NCBI GenBank assembly: GCA_040381555.1
Contig: JBEIHC010000036.1
Coordinates: 1 to 24,098 of the forward strand
Direction: 5' to 3'
Source of the DNA: CANHCC01 sp040381555
Lineage (GTDB): Bacteria > Bacteroidota > Bacteroidia > J057 > RFSG01
Length of the DNA stretch: 24,098 nucleotides
The notes under the pieces are model-generated. The model did no database searches. It saw only the letters and a list, made by a program, of their open reading frames with translations, and had not been told where the DNA came from. Position numbers and translations under genes: made by a program. Below, piece after piece: positions 7,043 through 14,528 of the stretch (within the stretch, counting starts at the first letter, position 1; the number at the start of each line of letters is the position of its first letter).

Positions 7043-8290
7043 TCAGGGGTTAACCTTACCAAAAAGTAAGGATGTGTTGTGACCTCCAAAACCAAAAGTA
7101 TTACTGATAGCGTAATTCACTGTTCTTTTGGCAGGTTTGAAAAAAGTGTAGTTCAAATCACAATCCGGATCATCATTAAAATGATTGATGGTTGGCGGAA
7201 CAATATCGTGGTGAGTGGCCAAAATGGCAGCAATTGCTTCAATTGCACCCGCGGCGCCCAGCAAATGTCCTGTCATAGATTTGGTCGAGCTGATATTCAA
7301 TTTAGGAGCATGCTCGCCAAAAACATCTTTGATCGCACGCGTCTCGGCAATGTCTCCTAATGGCGTGGAGGTGCCATGTACATTGATATAATCAATGTCT
7401 TGGGCTTGAAGCAAGGCATCTTTCAACACTTGACGCATTACATTTCGAGCACCTTCTCCATCCGGAGCAGGGGCTGTAATATGATGAGCATCGGCAGAAA
7501 GGCCCACGCCACATAATTCGCCATAAATCTTTGCTCCACGAGCGATTGCGTGGTCATAATCTTCAAGTAGGAGACAACCGGCACCTTCTCCTAACACAAA
7601 TCCATCACGGTCTTTATCAAAAGGTCGACTGGCTGTTTTAGGATCATCATTTCTTTCTGATAATGCTTTCATGGCATTAAAGCCACCAATACCAGCTTGG
7701 TTAACTGCTGCTTCAGATCCGCCACAAAGCATTAGGTCTGCATAGCCAGACTTGATTAGCATAAAGGCATCAATGATGCAATTAGAGGCAGTAGCACAAG
7801 CTGAAACACTGGAATAATTAGGACCCTTCAAGCCATATTTGATTGAAATATGACCTGGCGCAATGTCGATAATCATTTTGGGAATGAAAAAGGGATTGAA
7901 TCTTGGAGTACCATCTCCTAAGGAGAAATCCCTTACTTCCTGATAAAAAGTTTGCAAACCGCCAATTCCAGAACCCATGACGACGCCAAACCGGTGTCTG
8001 TCAATGGTATCCAGATTTAATTTGGCATCTGCCATTGCCTGGTCAGCGGCAACGATAGAATACTGACAAAAAGGATCCATTTTTCTGGCTTCCTTTTTGT
8101 CAATATAACTATCAGCTGAGAAGCCTTTCAGTTCACAGGCAAATTTGGTTTTAAATTTTTCAGCGTCAAATCCTTTGATGTAATCGGCCCCGCTGACTCC
8201 ATCTAGCAAACTTTGCCAGAATGAAGGAACATCCAGGCCCAAAGGAGTTAATGCCCCTAAGCCGGTGACAACAACTCTTTTACCTGGCAT
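7043..8290 (-). CDS. fabF: Beta-ketoacyl-ACP synthase II
   Basis: 415 aa, ATG start. It condenses malonyl-ACP with acyl-ACP in fatty-acid elongation in the cytosol. The active-site Cys165 lies in SVSACATASNC. His305 is in VHGTSTPLGD and His342 in SMTGHLLGAAG, giving the Cys-His-His triad, with Lys337 in STKSMTGH. The N-terminal RVVVTGLGALTPLG and C-terminal SNTFGFGGHN are family hallmarks. Only 3 bp separate it from acpP, so the two are co-transcribed from the promoter in front of acpP. Confidence 0.98.
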   Translation of the reverse strand: MPGKRVVVTGLGALTPLGLDVPSFWQSLLDGVSGADYIKGFDAEKFKTKFACELKGFSADSYIDKKEARKMDPFCQYSIVAADQAMADAKLNLDTIDRHRFGVVMGSGIGGLQTFYQEVRDFSLGDGTPRFNPFFIPKMIIDIAPGHISIKYGLKGPNYSSVSACATASNCIIDAFMLIKSGYADLMLCGGSEAAVNQAGIGGFNAMKALSERNDDPKTASRPFDKDRDGFVLGEGAGCLLLEDYDHAIARGAKIYGELCGVGLSADAHHITAPAPDGEGARNVMRQVLKDALLQAQDIDYINVHGTSTPLGDIAETRAIKDVFGEHAPKLNISSTKSMTGHLLGAAGAIEAIAAILATHHDIVPPTINHFNDDPDCDLNYTFFKPAKRTVNYAISNTFGFGGHNTSLLFGKVNP

Positions 8291-8293
8291 CTA

Positions 8294-8530
8294 TCAGTGC
8301 TTGTTGTTTTCTAGATATTCGATTGCGTCACCTACCGTAGCAATTTTCTCGGCGGCTTCATCAGGAATACTGATGTTGAATTCTTTCTCGAATTCCATGA
8401 TGAGCTCTACGGTATCGAGTGAATCTGCACCCAAATCATTCGAAAAACTGGCCTCAGGAGTTACCTCGGACAATTCTACACCCAACTTGTCAACAATGAT
8501 TGACTTTACTTTTTCTGCGATTTCAGACAT
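8294..8530 (-). CDS. acpP: Acyl carrier protein
   Basis: 78 aa, ATG start, acidic. The GADSLDTVELIMEFE motif (34-48) carries Ser37, the site for 4'-phosphopantetheine attachment. It carries growing acyl chains in fatty-acid synthesis and is the partner of the adjacent FabF. The four-helix pattern and length are typical. It is the first gene of the acpP-fabF-rnc run, with a TAnnTTTG box about 53 bp upstream of its start. Confidence 0.98.
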   Translation of the reverse strand: MSEIAEKVKSIIVDKLGVELSEVTPEASFSNDLGADSLDTVELIMEFEKEFNISIPDEAAEKIATVGDAIEYLENNKH

Positions 8531-8582
8531 GATAAGACTGTTTTTATAAGGTTTACTATTTTTGGATTCTTCAAAAACCGGA

Positions 8583-8590
8583 CAAATATA
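8583..8590 (-). promoter_or_regulatory. -7 promoter box (TATATTTG) for acpP-fabF-rnc
   Basis: TATATTTG on the minus strand, an exact TAnnTTTG match. Its downstream edge is 53 bp before the acpP ATG, predicting a 5' leader of roughly 45-50 nt. Confidence 0.65.
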
Positions 8591-8755
8591 ATAACTTTTT
8601 ACTCTTCACATCAGAAAATCTAAGGATTCCCTCAAGGGATATTTATTACTTTTTTTATTTTTCTTACAATAATGTTTCCTAATTAATTGAAAATCAAAAA
8701 TTAATATCTATCCTATCGTTTCAATCCCTCAAATAAACTAATATTGCCCTGAGAA

Positions 8756-9169
8756 ATGAAGAATATTGTTTTTAAGCCTGGGAGAGGTCCTGCCCAAATG
8801 AGATTCGCCCTCAGTGCTCCTTTTCGAATTTGGAAGGCCTGCTGGGAGATTAATCAGGCTTTAGGAATTGACTTGGCTCTTTTTTCCCCTCCTATTTTGG
8901 AGAAATCCTTCTTAAATCCTGAAGAAAGTTTAGAAAAATTGTCCGAGTTGGAAAAAAGTCCGGAAGAAATGATCTATTCTTATCATCATGCTTGGCGAGA
9001 ATATCGTCTCATGACTATTCAAATGGCAGAAATGACCCATCTTAAAGGCTTTCACTTCATTTTAGAAATAGAATCAGAAAAAAAAGAAGGACTTCCCGAA
9101 ACGGATATGTTATTAAATCAGTTAAAAGCTTCTAAAGCTTTCTCCGCAGTAATATTCCTTAGCACTTAA
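8756..9169 (+). CDS. IPExxxVDY-like small protein, divergent member
   Basis: 137 aa, ATG start. Position and layout match the small IPExxxVDY-family proteins that precede pyruvate kinase in many Bacteroidota. An N-terminal strand/helix (FALSAPFRIWKACWEINQALGIDLAL, about 17-42) is followed by a charged, aromatic middle with YSYHHAWREYRLM. A C-terminal region LKGFHFILEIES sits where the family has IPE...VDYLLKI, but the name-giving residues are not conserved. The function of the family is not known to me. It ends 27 bp before pyk on the same strand. TAATATTG (8739-8746) is a one-mismatch -7 box upstream. The family call relies partly on gene order. Confidence 0.6.
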   Translation: MKNIVFKPGRGPAQMRFALSAPFRIWKACWEINQALGIDLALFSPPILEKSFLNPEESLEKLSELEKSPEEMIYSYHHAWREYRLMTIQMAEMTHLKGFHFILEIESEKKEGLPETDMLLNQLKASKAFSAVIFLST

Positions 9170-9196
9170 CCTTACCCTACCTCAATAATCTCAATT

Positions 9197-10636
9197 ATGC
9201 CCAAAAAGAACCGAAGCGATTTTCGAAGAACCAAAATGGTGTGCACCATGGGGCCAGCTACTTCCCAACCCGCAGTCCTCGAAGAAATGATTCGAGAAGG
9301 ATTGGATATTTGTAGGCTCAACTTCTCTCATGGTACCCATGAAGAGCATCAGGAAACGCTCAATCTGATTCGGGATATTAATTTCAGACTCCAAACCAAT
9401 GTAGGTGTATTGGTTGATTTGCAGGGTCCCAAAATTAGAATCGGGAAAATGGAGAAGCCCTTTCCCATTCAGGCCGGCGACGAAGTTTTCTTATCTACCC
9501 ATCACAAAGAACAAAATGGAAACATTCTCCCTATGGTGTACGAAACATTTGCCCGTGATGTAAATCCAGGTGATATGGTTTTGGTGGATGACGGAAAGGT
9601 TGATTTAAGAGTTATTGAAACCGACAAAAACCACTTAGTCAAGCTCAAGGTAGTTACAGGTTCCGCAATTGGGAGCAAAAAAGGCGTGAATCTCCCATTC
9701 ACCAAAATATCTTTACCTAGTATAACGCCCAAAGACTGGCTTGATGTGGAATTCGCAATTAAAAACCAGGTGGAATGGATTGCACTTTCTTTTGTTAGAA
9801 CTGCCGAGGAAGTGCAGGATCTAAAAACATTCCTGAAAAAAAGAGGCTGTATATCTCGGGTAATTTCCAAAATTGAAAAGCCAGAGGCACTTGAAAATAT
9901 TGATGCTATTATTCAAACTTCGGATGCCATTATGGTTGCCCGAGGGGATCTGGGCGTGGAAATCCCAATGGAAGAAGTTCCTTTTTGGCAAAAAAGTATA
10001 GTCAGAAAATGCAATATGGCGGCTAAGCCAGTGATTGTGGCTACGCAAATGATGGAGTCTATGATTGAAAATGCCCGACCCACTCGAGCGGAAACCAATG
10101 ATGTGGCAAATGCCGTACTAGATGGAGCGGACGCACTTATGTTATCTGGAGAAACTTCCGTCGGGAAATACCCGGTGGAGGTGGTACGAAGCATGCAAAA
10201 AATCATGGACTCAATGGAAGGAGAAGAACAAATCTATTTCAGAAATATGCAGGTTGACAAATCTTCTCCTACCTGGGTGAACGATGCCGTTTGCATGAAT
10301 GCTGTTCGTTTGTCTCAAGAAATAGGGGCATCTGCTCTGGTGGCAATGACTCGATCCGGCTACACAGCTTTCCACTTGTCTAAATGTCGTCCTCAGGCTC
10401 CTATTTATATTTTTTCTGACAATAGGGCTATACTTAACCAGTTGAACTTGCTTTGGGGGGTAACCGCTTTTTATTATGATGGGTTTGTCAGTACAGATGA
10501 AACGATTGCTGATTTAGCAAGATTTCTAAAAGACAAGGGGCTTTTGAAAATCGGTGAGTTTGTGGTCAATACCGCCAGTATGCCTATGCATGCCCGAAAA
10601 TTGACCAATATGGTGAAGATCACGATTGTGGAATAA
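9197..10636 (+). CDS. pyk: Pyruvate kinase
   Basis: 479 aa, ATG start. It catalyses phosphoenolpyruvate plus ADP to pyruvate plus ATP, the last step of glycolysis. Blocks in order: KMVCTMGPAT near the N-terminus; CRLNFSHGTHEEH; DLQGPKIRIG; a B domain; SKIEKPEALENIDAI with the catalytic lysine; MVARGDLGVEIP (metal and PEP site); then VIVATQMMESMIENARPTRAE and DGADALMLSGETSVGKYP. The C-terminal allosteric domain is present (ALVAMTRSGYTAFHLSKCRP). The length matches the family. The upstream small gene is likely co-transcribed. Confidence 0.98.
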   Translation: MPKKNRSDFRRTKMVCTMGPATSQPAVLEEMIREGLDICRLNFSHGTHEEHQETLNLIRDINFRLQTNVGVLVDLQGPKIRIGKMEKPFPIQAGDEVFLSTHHKEQNGNILPMVYETFARDVNPGDMVLVDDGKVDLRVIETDKNHLVKLKVVTGSAIGSKKGVNLPFTKISLPSITPKDWLDVEFAIKNQVEWIALSFVRTAEEVQDLKTFLKKRGCISRVISKIEKPEALENIDAIIQTSDAIMVARGDLGVEIPMEEVPFWQKSIVRKCNMAAKPVIVATQMMESMIENARPTRAETNDVANAVLDGADALMLSGETSVGKYPVEVVRSMQKIMDSMEGEEQIYFRNMQVDKSSPTWVNDAVCMNAVRLSQEIGASALVAMTRSGYTAFHLSKCRPQAPIYIFSDNRAILNQLNLLWGVTAFYYDGFVSTDETIADLARFLKDKGLLKIGEFVVNTASMPMHARKLTNMVKITIVE

Positions 10637-10677
10637 TTGTTGTAATTTTAAGTATCTATCCAAAATAATACTGAAAC

Positions 10678-11235
10678 ATGAAATTCTATCCCTTGTTTTG
10701 CTTGCTCCTTCTGTTCTCCTCATTGCACTTTTCTTACGGCCAGCAATCGTTTAGTCGGTATGCAGCTAAGAATGCACGAACTACTCTGCAATGGCCAGGA
10801 TTAAGCTCACAGAACGCATCTTGTGGCCTTCAATTGATTCCAGGTACCAATCAATTGAATCTAGTTATATATCCAAGTGCTTTTTCTTGGAGTGATACGG
10901 CTCAAAGAAATGTCTTCCTAACAGAGTATATGGATGACACCAATCATAAATCTGCTCATTTCGATGGAATAATGACCTTCCAAGGAGAGCAGAATTTAGA
11001 AATTCCAGGGGTTCGAAATGTGAGCTGTCAGGGAAATTGGAGTTGGAAAGGGATATCTATTCCCGGTACATTAACCGGTACTATTGATGTGATTCGCACG
11101 GGTGAAATTCGTTTTAACCTTGTGGGTGGATTTTCTTTAAGTCAATTTGGAATTCAACCAGTTAATCGTTCTATATTGGATTTGCCAAACGCTACTCAAA
11201 TACAGGTAACCGCTATTATTCCTGGTTTGCAATGA
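10678..11235 (+). CDS. Secreted YceI-like protein (divergent)
   Basis: 185 aa, ATG start. The signal peptide MKFYPLFCLLLLFSSLHFSYG ends near residue 21. The mature protein is predicted almost all beta: FDGIMTFQGEQNLEIPGVRNVSCQGNW, then GTLTGTIDVIRTGEIRFNLVGGFSLSQFGI. This parallels the YceI pattern (F.G......G....V.G.L...G......V........I.....V...L..F.I) of the next gene, which is also 185 aa. I infer a diverged paralogue with a YceI lipocalin-like barrel that may hold an isoprenoid or other hydrophobic ligand in the periplasm. It is weaker than its neighbour and could be a different beta protein. Confidence 0.6.
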   Translation: MKFYPLFCLLLLFSSLHFSYGQQSFSRYAAKNARTTLQWPGLSSQNASCGLQLIPGTNQLNLVIYPSAFSWSDTAQRNVFLTEYMDDTNHKSAHFDGIMTFQGEQNLEIPGVRNVSCQGNWSWKGISIPGTLTGTIDVIRTGEIRFNLVGGFSLSQFGIQPVNRSILDLPNATQIQVTAIIPGLQ

Positions 11236-11284
11236 TTTTGAAATGTTGTCTGTACTTTAACTTAAACCATTTCGTTGATTAAAA

Positions 11285-11842
11285 ATGAATAAGGTTCAAC
11301 TATTTCTACTACTGTTTTTAATGGGTTTGCTTCACTTAGCAGATGCGCAAACTTTTAGCACAAGGTCTGCTGAGGTGAAGTTTTTCTCTCATGCTCCGTT
11401 GGAAGATATAGAGGCCATCAATCAGGAAGTGGGGGTTTTAGTATCTACTACTACTAATACCATCAAAGTGGTCATTAAAATTGTGGGGTTCAAATTCGAT
11501 AAATCCCTAATGCAGGAGCATTTTAATGAAAACTATTTGGAGAGCCCCAAATTTCCTGTTGCAACTTTTACGGGGTCTTTTATTGACAAAGAAAGATTTA
11601 AGTTGGGAACTCCAGGGACGATGCAGGCAATTGTAAAGGGGGACCTTACCATTCATGGTATTACTCAGCAACGCGAAATTCCTTGCAATCTTACAGTAGA
11701 TGGCGAAGGAAAAGTTAGGGTAGCCTCTGAGTTTGGGGTGAAGCTCGAGGATCATAAAGTTAAAATCCCTTCAGCTGTAGGGCAAAATATCTCGGAAGAG
11801 GTAAAAGTGTCTTTTTCGGGAGTTTTGGATAAACAACCCTGA
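11285..11842 (+). CDS. YceI family periplasmic protein
   Basis: 185 aa, ATG start. A signal peptide (MNKVQLFLLLFLMGLLHLADAQ) precedes a YceI domain. The domain shows AEVKFFSHAPLEDIEA, then FKFDKSLMQEHFNENYLESPKFPVATFTG (the conserved helix and strand), KGDLTIHGITQQREIPCNLTV, and a final ASEFGVKLEDHKVKIPS block. YceI proteins form an extended lipocalin-like barrel that binds polyisoprenoid chains. In Bacteroidota they are often linked to stress or respiration genes. It lies 49 bp after a similar-length probable paralogue on the same strand. Confidence 0.93.
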   Translation: MNKVQLFLLLFLMGLLHLADAQTFSTRSAEVKFFSHAPLEDIEAINQEVGVLVSTTTNTIKVVIKIVGFKFDKSLMQEHFNENYLESPKFPVATFTGSFIDKERFKLGTPGTMQAIVKGDLTIHGITQQREIPCNLTVDGEGKVRVASEFGVKLEDHKVKIPSAVGQNISEEVKVSFSGVLDKQP

Positions 11843-11850
11843 TAATTGAT

Positions 11851-12384
11851 TTAATCTGGTTGGGTGAAAGAAAGATTTTTTCTAAATTTTAATGTCTGTT
11901 GATTGGTTGATTTTTTGTTGCTCGGAGCTGATAAGGTAACGCTCATTTCCTCCTCATTACTGAACTCATAGTGTATTATTTGAGGATAATCATGTGTTAT
12001 ATTCTCAAATGTGAATGAATTGCTGTCTTGGAGTGTGAGATGAAAATAAATGGATTTACCCTTGTTTTGATTGGGAACCTCTGCTTGATAAAAGATTTTT
12101 TTTCCCTTTTTCTGAATTCGAAGTTCTTCTAAAATCAAAACATCTCCGCTTTCTGGATTTATTTGGATGGATTTCCCTTCTAGGATTCCATTTTTACTCC
12201 TTGTCCATATTTCTTGTATCTCAGGAGTTTTTTCCTCTCCGGATTGAGTTAAACGCCAATTGCCAATCCATTTTAAATAATCATTGTAACTGGCTTTATT
12301 TTGACCTAAAAGTACATTAGGGGAAATTCCACTCAAACAGATTACCGTTAGGAGTAGAATAAAATAGCTATTTGCCTTTTTCAG
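11851..12384 (-). CDS. DUF6265-like secreted protein with an apparent CTG (or ACG) start
   Basis: 177 aa if translated from CTG at 12384. A conventional start (TTG at 12336) would cut the signal peptide: the upstream codons read (L)KKANSYFILLLTVICLSG, a textbook signal sequence with a basic start and hydrophobic core. Only an ACG and this CTG lie between it and the in-frame TAA that ends the upstream LRR gene. The mature part fits DUF6265: YLKWIGNWRLTQ, EIQEIWTRSKNGILEGKS, EELRIQKKGKKIFYQAEV, and FTFENITHDYPQIIHYEF (compare the FENP-HDFPQ motif). The function is unknown. A sequencing change of an original ATG is an alternative explanation for the missing start. Confidence 0.7.
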   Translation of the reverse strand: MKKANSYFILLLTVICLSGISPNVLLGQNKASYNDYLKWIGNWRLTQSGEEKTPEIQEIWTRSKNGILEGKSIQINPESGDVLILEELRIQKKGKKIFYQAEVPNQNKGKSIYFHLTLQDSNSFTFENITHDYPQIIHYEFSNEEEMSVTLSAPSNKKSTNQQTLKFRKNLSFTQPD

Positions 12385-12390
12385 CGTAAA

Positions 12391-12936
12391 TTAATAGGAG
12401 ATTTTACAATCCGGAAGAGCCTCAACCAATTCCTCAATATCATTAGGACTGAGGTTATTGTAAGAAATGTCCATTCGGTGCAGATGTTCTAAAGTACGAA
12501 TGGAAGAGGGGAGGTAGATTAATCTATTTTTGGCTGCAAGAAAAACTTCCAGATTGCGCAAAGAACCGAGACCTTCTGGAAGTGTAACCAGACGATTGTT
12601 GAAGATATTTAATTCTTGCAGGTTTTTAAGTTTAGAGATTTCATCCGGCAATTGTTTCAGTTTGCAATTGCTGAGAATCAAAATTTGCAGATTGTATAGT
12701 TGCCCAATTTCAGGCGTCAATCGTTTGATTTTATTACCCCTGAGGGACATTTTATAAACTGTGGCGGGGTCAACTGAAAGCGCTTCTTTGATGCCATAGA
12801 ACCATTTTTCCGTAACCAGCCTTTCTTTAGGGATGGGTCCTGGATCTTCTGGTATATAGGGTGCATCAATCTGAGCCTTCAGGCTATTAATGCCGACAGT
12901 AAGTAAAATGAAAGAAAGCAGCAGAATACGCTTCAT
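12391..12936 (-). CDS. Secreted leucine-rich-repeat protein
   Basis: 181 aa, ATG start. The signal peptide MKRILLLSFILLTVGINSLKA is followed by a short N-terminal cap. About four LRR units follow: VYKMSLRGNKIKRLTPEIGQL, NLQILILSNCKLKQLPDEISKL, NLQELNIFNNRLVTLPEGLGSL, and NLEVFLAAKNRLIYLPSSIRTL, then HLHRMDISYNNLS. The 23-residue LxxLxLxxNxLxxLPxxIxxL spacing is that of bacterial and plant-type LRRs. These form protein-binding solenoids; the partner is unknown. It is divergent from a second LRR protein and lies just upstream of the DUF6265-like gene, which begins in the same frame two codons after its stop. Confidence 0.93.
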   Translation of the reverse strand: MKRILLLSFILLTVGINSLKAQIDAPYIPEDPGPIPKERLVTEKWFYGIKEALSVDPATVYKMSLRGNKIKRLTPEIGQLYNLQILILSNCKLKQLPDEISKLKNLQELNIFNNRLVTLPEGLGSLRNLEVFLAAKNRLIYLPSSIRTLEHLHRMDISYNNLSPNDIEELVEALPDCKISY

Positions 12937-12953
12937 ATTCGGTCAATTTCGTG

Positions 12954-12961
12954 CAAAGATA
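12954..12961 (-). promoter_or_regulatory. -7 promoter box (TATCTTTG) for the minus-strand LRR gene
   Basis: TATCTTTG on the minus strand, an exact TAnnTTTG match, 17 bp upstream of the ATG at 12936. It predicts a leader of about 10 nt. Confidence 0.6.
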
Positions 12962-13013
12962 CACAATCTGTTGGATACCTGTACGGAACACAGCGTGGCA
13001 TGCTTGATTTTTG

Positions 13014-13021
13014 TATATTTG
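13014..13021 (+). promoter_or_regulatory. -7 promoter box (TATATTTG) for the plus-strand LRR-like gene
   Basis: TATATTTG, an exact TAnnTTTG match, 29 bp upstream of the ATG at 13051. It lies inside the longer open frame that would begin at 13000, so the start at 13051 is preferred. Confidence 0.6.
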
Positions 13022-13050
13022 TGCTCAAACTTAATTCGTTCGCCAAAGAC

Positions 13051-13668
13051 ATGCGTCTGAAAATTTTACTTTTCGTATTCCCCTTAACCTGTCTGATCTT
13101 CGCTTTCATGCCTGGACCAAAAGGTACGCCAGAAAAAGCTGGTCTTACAAAAGAGACCACCCGAGATTCTGTTGTAACCTGTGTGGACAGCATTTATAAG
13201 AAATATACTGCGGGTCTTCGGGAATTTAATGACCTGACCTATCTGGGGCCTTATAAGCCTGACAGTGTGAAATGGTTAAATCTTTGTGCCAAAGGCCTAA
13301 CTAACCGCCAATTAGATGGCAAACTCCTGAGTAAGATGAAAAATCTTCAGGTTTTAGACCTTGGTTTCAGAGATTCTTACACCATTACCTCAACCACCTT
13401 AAATGACGAGCCACCTAGCGAAGCCAAAAAGAAGAAATTAGATAAAGAAGTAGCAGGGGGATGGGAGTATTATTACAAAAATAAAATACAGTATAAAGAA
13501 GAGGTAGTAGTTTCGAGATTGGACAATTCTATCTCTGAGTTGCCCAAGGAAATCGGAGCCTTAAAAAAACTCAAGTTATTGGTGTTATGTGGGAATAAAA
13601 TCCCTGCAGAAGATGTAACGGCCTTGCGCAAGAAAATGCCCAATTGCTTAATTGTTTATGATAATTAA
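13051..13668 (+). CDS. Secreted protein with degenerate leucine-rich repeats
   Basis: 205 aa from the ATG at 13051, chosen because a -7 box lies upstream of it and the protein then begins with a signal peptide (MRLKILLFVFPLTCLIFAFMPG). After a linker, LRR-like units appear: SVKWLNLCAKGLTNRQLDGKL, KMKNLQVLDLGFR, then an insertion of about 50 residues rich in Lys and Tyr (EAKKKKLDKEVAGGWEYYYKN). The pattern resumes with SRLDNSISELPKEIGALKKLKLLVLCGNKI and a cap ending MPNCLIVYDN, similar to the other LRR protein's ALPDCKISY. The pair are probably related. Partner and role are unknown. Confidence 0.8.
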   Translation: MRLKILLFVFPLTCLIFAFMPGPKGTPEKAGLTKETTRDSVVTCVDSIYKKYTAGLREFNDLTYLGPYKPDSVKWLNLCAKGLTNRQLDGKLLSKMKNLQVLDLGFRDSYTITSTTLNDEPPSEAKKKKLDKEVAGGWEYYYKNKIQYKEEVVVSRLDNSISELPKEIGALKKLKLLVLCGNKIPAEDVTALRKKMPNCLIVYDN

Positions 13669-13694
13669 GGGTATCATATTATAATTTCTCTGAG

Positions 13695-13736
13695 ATTCCT
13701 CCTGAAACATTATACCTGTGCCGGAGGAATTTCTTT
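13695..13736 (+). terminator. Probable terminator after the LRR-like gene
   Basis: ATTCCTCC (13695-13702) pairs exactly with GGAGGAAT (13723-13730) across a 20-nt loop, followed by TTCTTTTT. It lies 27 bp after the stop and before the yebC promoter. The long loop lowers confidence. Confidence 0.5.
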
Positions 13737-13743
13737 TTCCGAT

Positions 13744-13751
13744 TAACTTTG
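13744..13751 (+). promoter_or_regulatory. -7 promoter box (TAACTTTG) for yebC
   Basis: TAACTTTG, an exact TAnnTTTG match, 32 bp upstream of the yebC ATG, directly after the upstream gene's probable terminator. Confidence 0.6.
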
Positions 13752-13782
13752 CCCTCCAAACCAAAAGAATATACTTCAAATC

Positions 13783-14505
13783 ATGGGACGCATATTTGAA
13801 ACCCGAAAATCTACCATGTTTGCCCGATGGGATCGCATGGCCAAGCAATTTACCCGTATAGGCAAGGACATTGCCGTTGCCGTAAAAGCGGCGGGGCCAG
13901 ATCCCGCCAATAATTCAGCTCTAAGGCGATGCATGCAAAACGCCAAAAGCGTTAACATGCCTAAAGATAAAATTGAGTCGGCCATTAAAAGAGCTCAAGG
14001 GAAAGACATGGATAACTATGAGGAAATACTCTACGAAGGGTATGGTCCACATGGGGTAGCCCTAGTTATTGAAACGGCAACCGACAATAATCAACGAACG
14101 GTTGCCAACCTTAGATCTTATTTTAATAAACAGGGAGGTAGTCTTGGCACTAGTGGTAGCGTGAGTTTTCAGTTCAATAAAATGGGTGTTTTTAAATTAC
14201 TCCCTCAAGGTTTGAGCATGGAAGAACTGGAGCTAGAACTCATAGATGCAGGTTTGGATGAACTGGGAGAGAGTACAGGGGAAAATGGAGAAGAAGTTTT
14301 AGTACTACGCTGCCCATTCAATCAGTTTGGTAATCTTCAGCATGCTTTGGAGGAAAGGAAAATAAGTCCCTTGAGTGCTGAATTAGAATGGATTCCGCAA
14401 AATACAGTTGAGCTGCCAGAAGATCAAGCTCAAGAGGTTCTTAAGTTGATTGATCGAATTGAGCAGGACGAAGATGTCCAAAAGGTGTTTCACAATTTGG
14501 TTTAA
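13783..14505 (+). CDS. yebC: YebC/TACO1-type translation or transcription factor
   Basis: 240 aa, ATG start. The N-terminus MGRIFETRKSTMFARWDRMAKQ is the Bacteroidota version of the YebC start (MAGHSKW in enterobacteria). It is followed by ARRIGK-like and KAAGPDPANNSALRRCMQNAKSVNMPKDKIESAIKRA. The core EILYEGYGPHGVALVIETATDNNQRTVANLRSYFNKQGGSLGTSGSVSF is strongly conserved in the family. Members were first called PmpR-type transcriptional regulators. Recent work on YebC-type proteins and mitochondrial TACO1 points to a role in relieving ribosome stalling on polyproline. It is a single gene with its own -7 box and converges on the UbiA gene. Confidence 0.95.
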   Translation: MGRIFETRKSTMFARWDRMAKQFTRIGKDIAVAVKAAGPDPANNSALRRCMQNAKSVNMPKDKIESAIKRAQGKDMDNYEEILYEGYGPHGVALVIETATDNNQRTVANLRSYFNKQGGSLGTSGSVSFQFNKMGVFKLLPQGLSMEELELELIDAGLDELGESTGENGEEVLVLRCPFNQFGNLQHALEERKISPLSAELEWIPQNTVELPEDQAQEVLKLIDRIEQDEDVQKVFHNLV

Positions 14506-14528
14506 ATTTTCAGGCGAGTTTTTGTGTC

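Noticed and set aside
12391..13668. LRR proteins as a defence or toxin system
   Set aside because: They have signal peptides and no nuclease, NTPase or toxin domain. Nothing in the context supports defence.
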